DNA of 64,000 nucleotides from Macrolepiota albuminosa (GCA_027475525.1 JAMWFC010000117.1:5132183-5196182), one strand, 5' to 3'. Positions 23,878 through 36,468 are shown, counted from the first letter of the stretch. Translations and numbers: made by a program. The notes: generated by a model from the letters alone, not told the origin.

Positions 23878-26295
23878 TCAAACCGCATTAGGAGTTGTCA
23901 ACGGTATCGACAAAGTTGCTCTTCCTCCTTTCAATCCATCCTGCCAAACCTTCATAGTCATACCTCCTGACCAGTCGTATTGCAAACAAGCAGTGTACCA
24001 CTGCAACCATGGTTGCCTCAATATAACATCTCCCACATCTTCGGACCCCCTCACAGCGTTGTTCATGAAAAAATGGTGATTGAACGCATGCCCCCCAATC
24101 CTAACAGACACATCCCTCATGCACCCCTTAAGCCAAACAGGATCTCCATGAATCTCTCTCAATGACCAACATGTTCCATCCAAATCCAACGATAACTGCA
24201 TTTGCTCATACAAATATTCTGGGCAAAGGTTTAACTCTGAGCCCGTGTCGACCATAAAAACCGTTTTAACCCCTCCAAACGTTCCTTTGAATTTTCCCGT
24301 AACCATAGCAAACAAGGGCACCGGATTTTTGAGTAGTTTGACAGCCGACGCATACCTAACTTTGATTGCTTCTCGCATAATCATGTCTGTGTCGAAGTCC
24401 ACCGATACCTTCGAGCCCACCAACTGCTCCTCCACCTTGTTGTCTTTGACTCCATCTGTTTGCAGCTCCGTGCATCCACAGGGACACAGGTCCTTGTCAA
24501 AATTGTCGACGCAACTCATCATGACCGGTTTATTCGTATATTCACGTCGGACATTTGTCATGTTTGCCATACATTTTTGAAATTCCGGTGAGCATCCAAG
24601 AAATTGACCAACCGTCATGGTAATCATGGTTTGGTCCAACAGCTGCAACTCCACCACATCCAGATCTACCTTTTCCTGCACCATAGACGTAAAATGTGTT
24701 AGCCTTCCCTCCACCTTCCATCCTTTCTTTTCTTTCTGTTCCCCCCCTCGTATTTTGTACTGGAGGCTGGGGAAGCTTCGACTTATTCAACTTGGTAGCT
24801 GCAGACTTCTGGTTCCTCCCCATTCCTAATCCGTCTCCCTCGTTCACCTTCTTCGAGTCCTTTGGGGCATCATGAACTTTTGATTTGGCCAGAATTTTGA
24901 TTGTTGGGCGTTTTGTCGGGTCATGACGCACATTATCCTTATGTGTATGCTCAGCCGGACTAGCCCTCCATTCCTGAGTCAATTGTACCATCTCCACTCC
25001 AAACACATCTCGTGTCAACACATTCTTCCTGTCAAGCAGCAATCCAGTTAAGCTCGTTGAAGCCATATGGGGTGGCAAATCCCTCCTTTCCACACCCTTT
25101 CCTTTCATCTCTGCTCTTGATAGTTTCATGTACCTTATCTTTTGTGCGATTCCTCCCTTGTCCCTTGTTGGTGGTGGTAACTCTCCCCCATCTACCAGAA
25201 CTAATTGTCCTCATTTATTGTATTTGACCAACTCCTAGTCCAAAAGCTTATGCGTCTGTGGACAATTGTTATACCCATATGGGTGATCTCCGGGACACTT
25301 GCAACCACCCATTCCACACCTCTGTCCCAAGGGTTGCCTTGCTCCTGTTCCACTACTCATCAAAACACCCCGAGACCTGAAACCCTCAACCATTGTTAAC
25401 CTTAACTGCTCCATGCCTTTCACAATTTCATCTGTCAATCCTTGGCTTCCAGGTATCACCTTCACCGTCAGTTCTGGTCCCTCCTGTTTTGACATCTTCT
25501 TCTTCCTCTGTCTCTCAACCTTCAATTCCCTCCTTTCGGACTCCCCGTCCGACCCATCCGATTCCCCCTCACTTTCCGGCATAACAATGGGAACCCTTAC
25601 ATCGTTTATGCTCAGAATGTCGAACTCTGCTAACAACCATTTCATCTGATTCTCAATTGTAGGTGAGTTTGTTGTAGTCTCGTTCTCTGTCAGCACCTTT
25701 CTGCTAATCCTCGACCTCAAGTTGTCTGGGATCCCTCGATAAAAACACCAGTTGAGATTGTGTTCTGTGATGTGCCTTGGCTCTTGCATTAAAGGAACCG
25801 CAAGTTGTTTAAACTGTCTATAGTATTTCCCCACTTCGTGCTTTGAAGTAATGCTGCCCTCCATCCCATGTTTTGTCATCCAAGCCCAAAACAACTCCAA
25901 ATTAACCACCAGCGTTGAGTTGTTCATTCCATACAAATCTATCATCATTGTCCTTAACGCTACCCAGTCATCCGATCCCAACTCCGGCATATTCTCAATC
26001 ACTCTCTTCACCTTCCTCAAACAGTAACGGAACACATAGCCTGGCAGTTGCAAATGAGTGACCCTCGCCCTGTCCGCATGCTGTTCTAACGAGTCCAAAA
26101 AATCCTGTACTCAATTGCCATCAAAATATGGCATGTGACGATCATGCAGTGTGGGCATGGGTACCGCATTGTTACAACCTCCACCTCCAGATGAAGATTG
26201 AATGCCAGAGGAAGTCTGAACACTGGATGAAGAAGTCGGAACACTGGAAGATGACTGGCTCGACGATTCTGAACCTTCCTCCATTTCCCTATCAT
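23878..26295 (-). pseudogene. inner element gag and aspartic protease
   Basis: Gag lies at 26295-25235 in two frames. A Ser-rich N terminus and PMPTLHDRHMPYFDGN precede a TGA, then VQDFLDSLEQHADRARV continues to a zinc-knuckle-like C terminus (CGMGGCKCPGDHPYGYNNC). After a frameshifted linker (25129-24542), the retroviral-type protease appears at 24714-23878 with its active site FMVDTGSELNLCP. Frame changes and stops prevent expression. Confidence 0.78.
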
Positions 26296-26365
26296 ACTAC
26301 CTCTTTTACTTCGCTAATTTGATCTCAAACACACCACTTATAAATCCCTGTCTTGGTCACCAATC

Positions 26366-27272
26366 TGTGGACGTGGGTTGGAGTAGTTGATGAATCAAAA
26401 ACGAAGTCAAAAGAGTCGGTAGTAGAGGATAAAGGTAGAAGTCGAAGTAGATAAGAAGATGTAATGGAGAGGCATAACCGTGAGGTATCATTTGTCGTGA
26501 TACGGTGAAAGTTTGTGGACCAAAGGCAAACAAACTCTGGTAAGACCAAGAGGAGCCCAGTAACAATGAACCCAAGAAAGAGGAAGTAATAAAAGCTTAG
26601 CGAGCCAAGATTAAAGAGGTCAATAGAATGAAATGCCCAAGAAGTCAAGAAGCCAAGAAGCTGTACGGAAGCAGAGTTGCTGAGACAATCGATCAATCTA
26701 ATCACAGAGCCAAGACAGACAAGAATGAAGCTGAGACCGAGAAGCAAGATAACCAAGAAGCTGAGTACACTGCCAAAGACAGCGAGCAGACGACATTTGA
26801 TGTTGGATCAAACATCTTCGAAGCCAGAAATATGCTGAGCCAACGAGTCTCCAAGAACAGACCAGACGACAACAAGAGAGTAAACAAGACGTGCAAAACA
26901 AGCAAAGCTCAAACCCAGAAAATGTGGAGTACAAAAACCTGTCCATTTGTATGTTTTTTCTTCCTATATATACCTATTTTACAAGACTTCGGGATCGACG
27001 ATCTAACTCAGCACCGTCCTTCATTGTTGATCCCTCCCCTGATTCTGTTTTTGACTGTTAGTCAGTCTCATAATTATGAACTCTATTTTTTTCTTCTCCT
27101 TATCAGTCCAGTCGATTTCCTGATTCGTCCAACTTGTTATCTACCGTGAATCTGCCTCAACATTTTCTTCGTCCTTTCACGCATACTAGTCTACCCGTCA
27201 GACCTTCCTATACCTTGCCTAATATACCCCTTTCCTATCCAATCTGTCAGCAAGTCTTCCTTCTCTACCACA
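26366..27272 (-). repeat. inner element 5' LTR
   Basis: 907-bp LTR, direct repeat of 18557-19457. It is the more decayed copy: several CG in the other LTR are CA or TG here. Confidence 0.88.
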
Positions 27273-27526
27273 ACGTACTTCCCTTTATTTTCTCCTTAAA
27301 TTTTATCATGGACATTTCTACATTCTCAGACTTTTTCCTATTATTTCACCCTTATTCTAAATTCTCCTTTACTTAGTCACTATAAAAACCTCATGTATTC
27401 AAAAACATTGACAGGCAATCAACAGTTGTTTTGTCTCGCTCTCAGTAACTTAAAAGTCTTCCCTTGTTATCTGAACTCAATCCGCTTATTCTATCTTAAA
27501 CAATCCAGTTATTATTTGCCTTGACA
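27273..27526 (+). repeat. outer element 5' LTR, right fragment
   Basis: Continuation of the outer 5' LTR after the nested insertion. It starts with the duplicated ACGT and ends TTGACA, as does the 3' LTR at 32705. Confidence 0.85.
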
Positions 27527-27549
27527 AAGTTTGATTGCCTCATCATTTT

Positions 27550-28709
27550 ATGGCCACAACTTCTGTCTATCTGGATTATAACTCTCCAACTACCCAGCCA
27601 CTGCCTCTTGACCCCAATAGCTACGTTCCCCAAGCCTCTCCTGTTATTGACTTCACTCAGCTTGCTGGTAACTTTGATCCTACGATAATTCCTCCAATGA
27701 AACAAAGCCAGAATCCAGGCATGACAGGAAATACTTCTGCTCTCTTCCCTGAATTCACCGCAATCCTTGCTCAGCTCACGCACAACCAGACAATGCTACA
27801 GAACAGTCTTATCGATGTCATGAACAAAGTGGCACGTTGTCCTGGTCAGTCGGGCCCTGATCAAAGTCAACCTGCTTGTGGCAGTCATGTCAAACTCAGA
27901 GACGCACGTATTTTTAATGGAAAACACAATGACTTCACTCCTTTCATATCCAAAGTCAAACACATCATCAAATTCCACCCACCTTCTTTCCCTCTAAAGT
28001 TCTTTACATAAGCTTACACCTCAAAGATGGCTTACCTATCAAATGGTTCAATCATCTTGAACGTAATGACTCATCCTTGCTTTACAATTGGAATGAATTT
28101 CTCCTGGCATTTTGCAAGAAGTTCTCCGATCCTAGTCTTGTCCAGAATGCCAAACTGAAATCGGACACACTGAAGCAAACAGGTTCAGCTCACTATTACC
28201 TTACAGCATTTATGGAACTTGCCAGCCATCTCGACATGACAGAACAAACAAAGATCACGTGATTCATGAAGGGTCTCAAATCCTTGGTCAAAGATCATCT
28301 TGTCAATATTGTCAATCAACCCTTGACACTCAAAGCATGGGAATTTCTAGTCATCTTTATCGATACAAATCTTCACCAATGTGAGATCAAGAAATGGCTC
28401 GAAACAGGCAAGAAGAAAACTCCCAATCACAATCAGTCCAATCAACACTCCATTCCACCTGCTACTCACACTGTCATACCAGTTACCAATACCAGCTCCA
28501 CTTCTGATGTCATACCTATGGAAGTGGATTCTATTTCTAGTCCTGGCACATCAAAACCTCATGGCCCGCTCACCACTGCCAAATGTGAACACCGCATGAA
28601 GAACAATCTTTGTCTTTACTGCAGCAAGAAAGGCCATAAAGCAGCAGACTGTAACAAGCGCAAGACCAAACATAGGGACACGGGAAAAGCCAAGCCAAAG
28701 ACCAATTAG
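27550..28709 (+). pseudogene. outer element gag
   Basis: Gag of a chromovirus. It has MATTSVYLDYNSP at the start and the capsid-like region (RDARIFNGKHNDFTPF; WNEFLLAFCKKFSDP). A frameshift lies near 28,000 and a TGA at 28260-28262, where arginine would be expected between KIT and FMKGL. It ends in a CCHC zinc knuckle (CLYCSKKGHKAADC) and a basic tail. Translation would stop before the zinc knuckle. Confidence 0.82.
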
Positions 28710-28918
28710 TTCCTGGGTCTTTGGCAATGATGGATGGAACTGAGTCACTTCCCCGTCACCGTATCAAACCAAAATTTGTCAGGAACACTACTGGTAAGTG
28801 GACAGTTCAATCGACTCTTGCTCCTTGTTTTCTTCTACCTAAACATGTTAATTTAGCCCCACATAATAGAGATCATTTTTTCATTCCTGTCACCCTCTCA
28901 TTCCCATGAAAAAAACCA

Positions 28919-30454
28919 TTGTCAACCTATGCATTTGTCGATAGCGGCGCAACTTCCTCCTACATTTCTGAAACTCTAGTTTCTTGGCACTCTCTCTCAT
29001 GTTCTTCAAAATCCAACCCTGTTCCCATATATACTATTGACAATCACCCTATGACTTCCAGGCTCCTCACACATGACATCATTACTAAATTAAAGGTCCG
29101 CAACTATCAAGAAGTAATATGTCTTGGCATTGTCTCCATGCCATATCCTGTACTCCTGGGTCTAGATTGGCTCAGACAACACAACCCCACTGTAGACTGG
29201 ATTTGTGGACAACTCTCCCTTTTCTGCTGCGGTGCTAATCATGATTTTCTAGTTACCGCATTTGGTTGGGGCTATGGTCCTCTAAAACCTGATGCTTATC
29301 CTGTACATTCTGTCAGCTCCCTCAGACTAGGCTTAGGTCTTCCTGAGATGCCTTCTTGTGACATCTGCAGGCTTCTTGATCCACCCAGTGACAAGACATG
29401 CCCATCATCTGATTACAAAGCAATTTTTCCAAATGCATCAGCATCTATTCTTTGTCCCCCCACATGGAACGGCATCAGTCGTGAAGAGCTCTTAGCCATC
29501 TGGTTGACACCTTCTCTAGAACCCGAACCTGTATACAGCCCCAAGAATAAACCTATTACAATTGACATATGTTCAGCTCGACATTTCAAAAAATATGCAA
29601 AGAATCAAGCAATCTCATGTATCTGGTACTCAACTAACGACAAACTCAAACTACAAATCAACACCATTACCAATCCCTTCCCTCCTAATACTGCACTTTC
29701 TGAACTACCTCCACCTCAACCTCCTCCATCATCACTGTCCAAACCATCAAAATTCACTGCTAGAACCAAAGACAAAATTTGTAAACTCGTACCTGAACAG
29801 TACCACAATTATCTTGACATATTTGACCCCATTGAGGTTATGAGACTGCCTGATCACTGACCTGAGTACCTAGGTTACATTATATCCAGCAAAGGCATCT
29901 GGATGAATCCCAAGAAGCTCAAAACCATTGCTGGTTGGCCTACACCTAGTTCAGTTAAGCACATTCAGCAATTTCTCAGTTTTTGTAACTTTTATTGGAA
30001 TTTTATACCCCAATATTCTGAAATTTGCTTACCGCTTCATGCTCTGATGACAAAAGGATGCAAATCAAAATTCCCTGGACTTGGCATGGCAGCCAAAGAC
30101 GCATTTGAAAAACTCAAACTTGCGTTTACCACAGCCCCAGTACTCAAACACTTTGATCCAATACTTCCCTCTACTGTTGTCATGGACACCTCAGATTTTG
30201 CACTCTCGGCCATCCACCTACAACCTGACAAAAATTCATTACTCCATCCTATTGCATACTATTCCCAGAAACTTGCACCTGCTAAGATCAATTACAAAAC
30301 TCATGACAAGGAATTACTAGGTATCATTGAGGCTTTTTGTGAATGGCACTCTTGGCTTCTAGGATCTCCTCACACCATAACAACCATCACAGATCACTTG
30401 AATCTCCAATGTTTCATGTCCTCGCATCTACTCAATCGTCAACAAGCACACTAG
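28919..30454 (+). pseudogene. outer element protease and RT/RNase H with deletion of the RT core
   Basis: The protease active site is FVDSGATSSYIS, followed by LLGLDWLRQHNP. The frame runs to VMRLPDH, then TGA (29858-29860), one codon, and directly EYLGYIISSKG. Everything normally between the start of the RT fingers and the region after the catalytic YxDD box, roughly 190 codons, is gone. RNase H follows (VVMDTSDFALSAIHLQP; KELLGIIEAFCEW; ITDHLNLQCF). The TGA again replaces an expected arginine codon (DHRP in relatives). Confidence 0.82.
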
Positions 30455-30520
30455 TCATCATTTCTTTCCAAATTTGACTTCTAGTTAGACTTCGCACCAG
30501 GCACAAAGAACCCAGCCAAC

Positions 30521-32109
30521 ATGGCTTCACAATGTCCAGACTACGAGCTTAAAGAAGGGGATGAAACTATTGTCAATCAATGGCAAGCACTTCTAAATCT
30601 TTACCACACCGCTCAAATTTTTCCCTCACAAACCCCTTTTAACATTTCAACGACCTCCATAAATTCTCTTTCAACCTTCACTCTTGATAATTCAGAACTC
30701 CTTGATGAATTCAAAACTGCCTATTGCACAGATACTGAATGGCAAATCTTGTTGTCTCAAGGAGACAATTTCATTTCCCAACAAGGTGACCTTGTTTTTC
30801 ATAATAGATGACTCTTTGTTCCTGCACCTCTCTGCTCCAAAATCCTCTATTCCTGGCACGACTCTGTTCTTTCAGGCCATCCTAGTTGTGCCACCACTTT
30901 TGATAATCTTTCTCATGATTTCTCCTGGCCTGGCATGTGCACATACTCTCATGCCTACGTTAAGTCCTGTGAGATTTGCGCATGCATCAAGCATGCTACC
31001 TACAAACCTTATGGGCTTCTTCAACCTCTTGACATACCTGATAGACCTTGGCAATCCATTTTCATGGATTTCATCACCAAACTACCTCCGTTGCACAGTT
31101 ACGACACAATCTGGGTCATTTGTGATTGCATGACATGTGCTGCTCATTTTGTTCCTATCTGTGAGTCAATGGACACCCCAGAACTTGCTTGTCTCTATCT
31201 AGATCACATCTTTCAACACCATGGATTTCCTCATTTAGTCATCTCAGATTGTGGCTCATCTTTGTTTCCTCTTTCCTCACTAATCTTATGTCCCTCATTG
31301 GAACCAAAATGCGACCTTCCACTGCTTACCATCCTCAAACCAATGGACTGACTGAACACACCAACCAGACTCTCAAGACCTACCTTCATGCCTATATATT
31401 TTATCAACAAGATGATTGGGTCGATTACCTCACACTAGCTGAATTCTCTTTTAACAATCGCACCAACTCCTCTACTCAGCAATTGCCTTTCTTCACAAAT
31501 CTTGGCTACAATCCCGACTTCAAAATTTGTATCACAGAACGCACAACCAATCCAGCTGCCACAGATCTTGCTAACCACCTTCAAGAAATCCACTCCGAGC
31601 TCCAATTAGAGTTACAGCATGCTAACGGTTACATGGCTATATACTACAATCGTCAACACATCCCTGCACCCAAATTCAAACCTGGAGACTACGTCTGGCT
31701 ACTATGTCAAAACATCAAGACCACTTGTCCTTCAGACAAACTCGACTATCATCAAATTGGTCCTTTTAAAATATTAGCCCACCATGGACTCTCATCGTAT
31801 CTCCTCAAACTCCCCAAATCTTACTCCTGACTTTATCCTGTATTTCATGTTTCCTTACTCAAACCCTTTACCCTAGCCAGTTCTATCCCTGATTGTTTGC
31901 AATCCAACATTGTTCCATTAGTCGACATCATCCCTGATCAACTGCACAACATCAGCACCATTATTGACACTCAGAGAATTGGACAATGCTTTGATTATTT
32001 TGTTTCATGGAAGAGCTCACCAGATTTGGAGAACTCTTGGATACCTCTCTCTGACATTCCTTCTGAACTTCACAAAATTCTGGAACACTGGCACAGACAT
32101 AATCCCTAG
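30521..32109 (+). pseudogene. outer element integrase and chromodomain
   Basis: The integrase zinc finger (HDSVLSGHPS...CEICACIK) spans two frames. Core pieces are FMDFITKLPP and VISDCGS, a frameshift at about 31,260, then HPQTNGLTEHTNQTL; the last shows the catalytic glutamate. C-terminal domain text (FKPGDYVWLL; GPFKILAHHG) is followed by TGA at 31828-31830 just before LYPVFHVSLLKPF. A chromodomain-like end (FDYFVSWKSSPDLENSWIPLSDI) marks it as a chromovirus. Chromodomains target integration to marked chromatin. Confidence 0.82.
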
Positions 32110-32347
32110 ACATCCTCATCTACCTCAAATCTATCTTGACTGCAAATCCACGTTCATTACCACATTACCCAAACCTGTACCATTCACAGAAACCATTATT
32201 TATCACCCAGCAAGATCGACTTCACTGCCTCTAGCTCTATCACAATGCAACTTCAAGCCTCCCAAACAAACTACAACTCGATCTGGACGCATTGCACACC
32301 CACCTCAGTCTAAAGACTATGCTGACTCGGTCCTCAAGAAGAGATAG

Positions 32348-32705
32348 TGTCATAATTTGATCTATTTCTGACTACTGTTCAAATTAACATTACCCATTCA
32401 TGATTCTCGTCAGCAATCTCCTAATGTTTTGGTTTTAGAATCTCCTAGCTACGTACTTTCCCTTATTTTCTCCTTAAATTTTATTATGGACATTTCTACA
32501 TTCTCAGACTTTTTCCCTATTATTTCACCCTTATTCTAAATTCTCCTTTACTTAGTCACTATAAAAACCTCATGTATTTGAAAACATTGACAGGCAATCA
32601 ACACAGTTGTTTCATCTCGCTCTCAGTGACTTAAAAGTTTTCCCTTGTTATCTGAACTCAATCTGCTTATTTTATTGAACAATCCAGTTATTATTTGCCT
32701 TGACA
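32348..32705 (+). repeat. outer element 3' LTR
   Basis: 358-bp uninterrupted LTR, TGTCATAATT...CCTTGACA. It shows the pre-insertion form of the site into which the inner element jumped. Confidence 0.88.
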
Positions 32706-32746
32706 TAGCAATGCTATCATATAGTACCATGGGCTTCAAGAGTGCA

Positions 32747-32900
32747 ATCACATCCTTGGTGATGCAATAGCATGATCTAATTTTTGCCATTCATCATTTT
32801 TATTACTCGCCCCAAAGCAAATTATCACATCCTTGGTGATGCAATAGCATGATCTAATTTTTGCCATTCATCATTTTTATTACTCGCCCCAAAGCAAATT
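32747..32900. repeat. exact 77-bp tandem duplication (probable assembly scar)
   Basis: 32747-32823 is repeated at 32824-32900 without a mismatch; identity at period 77 runs only two bases further. It is isolated, two copies only. It fits two contigs overlapping by k=77 that were abutted without trimming. Confidence 0.85.
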
Positions 32901-34468
32901 ATAAAGTGGGATAATTCTATTTGTGAACTCCTCAGAAGTTGTGAACCCCACCACATCCCAATGATAAGTACCAAAAAGAGAAAAATAATGTTTAGTTTGT
33001 CATCCAGGTCACATCAGTCACATTTGAATAAGTTCTCCAAAGCCTTTAACATTGCTTGTCGCTTTGCTACCAATGTAGACAACAACTCGCTCAAATTTAT
33101 AACAGATGGTGGGTATGCATCACCATCCTGCTTCTAGCCATCATGTGTCATTAATATCATTGTACAGCTGGTATCAGAATCTAAAAATCAATATCAGCAA
33201 GATTCTGTCCACATTGTTAGAGAACGAAGCAACTCGGCAGCAGACTGCATGGGAGGAAATTGATTTTACTGACATTATTTCTGCACCTACATTGAACCCA
33301 CTTGAATCTCTTCTGACCCAGCCTTGTGCAACTGACATGCTGTCTGCTCAAACTGTATACCATGAAACTCAGACAGCCATGTGAAGCTTGACAGACTATA
33401 TCCAAATGCAGAAACAGATGTTACTCAACAAACTACATGGACTTCAGTATGTGTAATTTATTTCAAAGCCTATGTTCTCCTGTTCAGAACTCACTTTTTT
33501 CAGACAGAGAGGAACACGTTGATGAGATCTGACATGAACATCTTCAGGAGCCACCAGTTGTGGAACAAAAGGGCTGGCCAAGGAGTCAATAGTTGACGGG
33601 CCTTCTGAAGGCTGTTCTCAAAAAGGAGGAGGGAGCATCTTGAGGTCCCATAAGGCAAAGAAGAAGACTGGAGCATTGTTGTGGCAATTGCTATAGAACT
33701 GGCCACAATCATGCAACTTGCTCAGATCTCATTCAAGACATGTAATTAGTCCTGTATATCTTACAATTGCAAAATTGTATTTGTGTAGACTCTTATAGAC
33801 TTCTTACTTGTGTTACAATGTTATAATAGTGATATATACTTTCGCTACATGATAGCTAAGGACAACTTAGTCAGAAGATGCCTCAGTAGAACCATTTAGG
33901 CCTCATGGGAGATCAGATAATAAATTATTATTTTATGTCATGCCAACTAAATCATTAATCAAAATGGTGGGGTTTACAACTTCTAGATGGTTTACAAATA
34001 AAATTATTCTATAAAGTGTGGAAACCCATCATTGCATTATTAACAATAACTCCATCCACTGCTTTGTTTCCTCATCATACCTAGTACCCCATGAAACAAG
34101 CCACTTTCTGCTTCTCTTTGGCTAAGTTATTTACGCTGTGCTCATTGATGACAGTTCACATACTAATTGTGAAACCTAAGTACTTCTGAGATAGATTAGG
34201 TGACTTGTTGATTGCTGGATCCTCTCTGAGGATGACTCTTATTGATTAACATTGATAATCAGATGTCACTACATTCTTCCATATGGTGTAGTACTTGGTG
34301 TAAGTATTACTAATAGTTCTGGGGCTTCTTGAAGTCTTAGAAAGTCTCCTCTAATCCACACTGGTGCTTGATAATAAGGTTGATGTATTGAGTGCTTTAC
34401 AGAACAAATATCCTGCAATGCAAAAAAAGGTTCTCAATAAACTGCAGCCTAAGTAGTTCACTCCCTGG

Positions 34469-34622
34469 GAACCACTGAGCCTTTGTCTACCAATAGACTT
34501 CCAATAAGAGGTGTTTAATAAACTCTAGCCTAGGTGATTCACTCCGAACCACTGAGCCTTTGTCTACCAATAGACTTCCAATAAGAGGTGTTTAATAAAC
34601 TCTAGCCTAGGTGATTCACTCC
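34469..34622. repeat. exact 77-bp tandem duplication (probable assembly scar)
   Basis: 34469-34545 equals 34546-34622, with mismatches on both sides so that the identity run is exactly 77. The junction creates the only CG seen by eye between about 34,135 and 38,308, which argues that the junction is artificial. Confidence 0.85.
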
Positions 34623-34793
34623 CTGGGAACTACCAAGCCTTTGCCTATCAATTGCCTGATTATTCTCTACTCTACTTGGACTATTTATACTAATTTCCCA
34701 GTGCACAGACCACCAGATCATATGACTTTTTACTCTTGACCTTCCAGCATTCCTGACCTAATTTGTCATTCCATTTTCTATGCATGTTTCAGT

Positions 34794-34960
34794 GCCACCA
34801 TTCCATTCATCTCTTGCTTTCTCCATTCAATGTATATGCTACCATTCCATTCATCTCTTCTTTCCTCTATTCAATGCATGTGCTACCATTCCATTCATCT
34901 CTTTTTTCCTCCATTCAATGCTTGTGCCACCATTCTATTCATCTCTTCCTTTCATTAAAA
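34794..34960. repeat. 44-bp minisatellite, about 3.8 units
   Basis: Imperfect tandem units of 44 bp beginning GC(C/T)ACCATTCCATTCATCTC. Unlike the 77-bp duplications the units differ from each other, so this is a genuine repeat. Confidence 0.8.
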
Positions 34961-35270
34961 CATTCCAATCTGGTTATTTGTAAATCAGATCTTCTATTAA
35001 TTCAGATCACTCCAAATTGATGCCAATCTACTCCATTTGCCAGCCCCATGCTTCCTCTCCCCATAACAGTGGCTGGACTATTGTTGAGTTGATAGTCTGA
35101 GTTGGTCCTTGCCCTTTGTTTTGTACTGTCTGTGTATTTATTGTGGTGTTTTTAGAGATATAATTTGTGGAGACTGCTACCAAGAGGCTTACAGTTTTCA
35201 ACCTTATGATTAAATGTTTATTTTGACTTCTGGTACAGCATTGTATTAGCAGAAGTCAGTCATACTATCA

Positions 35271-35517
35271 ACCTATAAACTGCCTTCTGGACATGTTTTC
35301 AAATTCTGTACTTAAATTATCATTCAAAAGTCTGCAAGTGAAAAATGGTCAATGTAGTTCATATCAGTTTCTGTCAACTTAAAAAATAAACCTCTGGGCC
35401 TGCAGCTTGGGAGATTCATCTCTCTTCCTCAAGGATCTTGACAATCTAGAGATTGTTGAGTCCCCAATAGATGAAAATTGGATTGACTATTACATACTTC
35501 AATTTTTTCTTGCAACT
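35271..35517 (-). pseudogene. decayed fragment of the palindrome membrane-protein gene
   Basis: Alignable by eye to about 39,790-40,165 in the left arm: the 3' flank, the last exon and the last intron of the gene at 40014-40620. Differences are largely CG to TG/CA and other C-to-T type changes (for example GTCAACGTAGTTC against GTCAATGTAGTTC). It is a third, older copy of the locus that has lost its CpGs. Confidence 0.7.
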
Positions 35518-36059
35518 TTTTATGTATTCTATATATATGTTATTTCAATACAATTTGTTGCTGTAGTATAGAGAAAGAAACTGTAGATTCCTTTGCCTAA
35601 AACATTGAAACATCAAAAATCTATGAGGGTCTGTGGTGAGCTGCAATACCAAACAAGTCAGGAGCTTTATAACACATTGTGCAAAGCATGGATCTTCCTC
35701 AAAAAAAAGGAGTGCATTAGAGAATTGTCAGGGTCCTGACAAGATGCAAGAGTCTGATAGGATCAATCATATGTGTTAATAACATATAATGACTGGTTCT
35801 GGTGGCTAGATATTTCAAGTTTATAGCTATGCTCTGTGGCTAACAGTGCTATAGAGTAGTTGATATTACACCATCAAAATATTAGCTCTGCTTTGGGCCT
35901 GACAATTTTATAGTAAATTAACCAGTACTATACTATCAGAACATATATAAAGGCAAAAAATCAGACATGTATTCTGGATGAGTATGACAACTACTATCAT
36001 CCTTGCTAGTTTGAGGAGAACTGCCATTCTTACAAACATGCCTGACTCTTTTTTTTTCA

Positions 36060-36213
36060 CAATAGAGCTAGTATACCTGACCTTGATAGCAAAAAGATCA
36101 TTAATATTCTGAGTTTCTTTTTGATATATCAGGCACCAATAGAGCTAGTATACCTGACCTTGATAGCAAAAAGATCATTAATATTCTGAGTTTCTTTTTG
36201 ATATATCAGGCAC
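36060..36213. repeat. exact 77-bp tandem duplication (probable assembly scar)
   Basis: 36060-36136 equals 36137-36213; the identity run at period 77 is exactly 77 bases. It lies 255 bp outside the left palindrome arm. Confidence 0.88.
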
Positions 36214-36468
36214 TTCTATGCATCCAATCTACCATTGATTTCTTTCTCAACAAGATTAAAAGACTTATTATTCTGTTTCAAGAACAACACAATTAAAATT
36301 TTTAGAAATAACTAGAAATTATCTTGTTAAATTTGCTACCAGGCCAGAAAAAGATATATCTGATGAGGCTCCTCTATTTTGTAGCACTTATTGTGACCAT
36401 CTTTTAAGTGAATGAGAAATAGAAATCATATTTAAATATAAATCACTACAAGATATGCAAATGAAATT

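Larger units (their letters stand above)
18557..27272 (-). mobile_element. Ty3/gypsy retrotransposon (inner element), dead
   Basis: LTR retrotransposon on the minus strand. LTRs are 18557-19457 (its 3' LTR, 901 bp) and 26366-27272 (its 5' LTR, 907 bp), each TGTGG...CCACA. ACGT flanks both ends, a 4-bp target duplication confirmed by the uncut LTR of the host element at about 32,455. The two LTRs differ largely by transitions, many at CpG: the 18,557 copy keeps CG where the 26,366 copy has CA or TG. Gag, protease, reverse transcriptase, RNase H and integrase are recognisable but broken by stops, frameshifts and one further insertion near 22,000-22,345. Confidence 0.88.
18450..32705 (+). mobile_element. 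Ty3/gypsy chromovirus (outer element), dead, split by a nested insertion
   Basis: LTR retrotransposon on the plus strand. The 3' LTR is 32348-32705 (358 bp, TG...CA). The 5' LTR has the same sequence but is cut in two: 18450-18556 and 27273-27526, with a minus-strand element between. The flanking 5-mers TGGCA (18445-18449) and TAGCA (32706-32710) fit a 5-bp target-site duplication with one transition. The intact 3' LTR contains the uncut sequence CTAGCTACGTACTT and so serves as the empty-site reference for the nested insertion. The coding region is full of stops and frameshifts and lacks most of reverse transcriptase. Confidence 0.88.
32706..36468. other. AT-rich non-coding block left of the palindrome
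   Basis: No intact gene. The sequence is AT-rich and almost free of CpG. It holds three 77-bp tandem duplications (32747, 34469, 36060), a 44-bp minisatellite (34794) and a decayed copy of part of the palindrome gene (35271-35517). Short ORFs, for example at 33106-33384, have no recognisable domain. Confidence 0.6.

Noticed and set aside
32747..32900. 77-bp doublet interpreted as a minisatellite or CRISPR-like repeat
   Set aside because: Only two exact copies, no spacer, and the same length recurs with unrelated sequences at four other sites; assembly overlap is the simpler explanation. No CRISPR array is present in the window.
33106..33384. 92-codon ORF in the AT-rich block
   Set aside because: No recognisable motif, no intron context, in CpG-poor decayed DNA.
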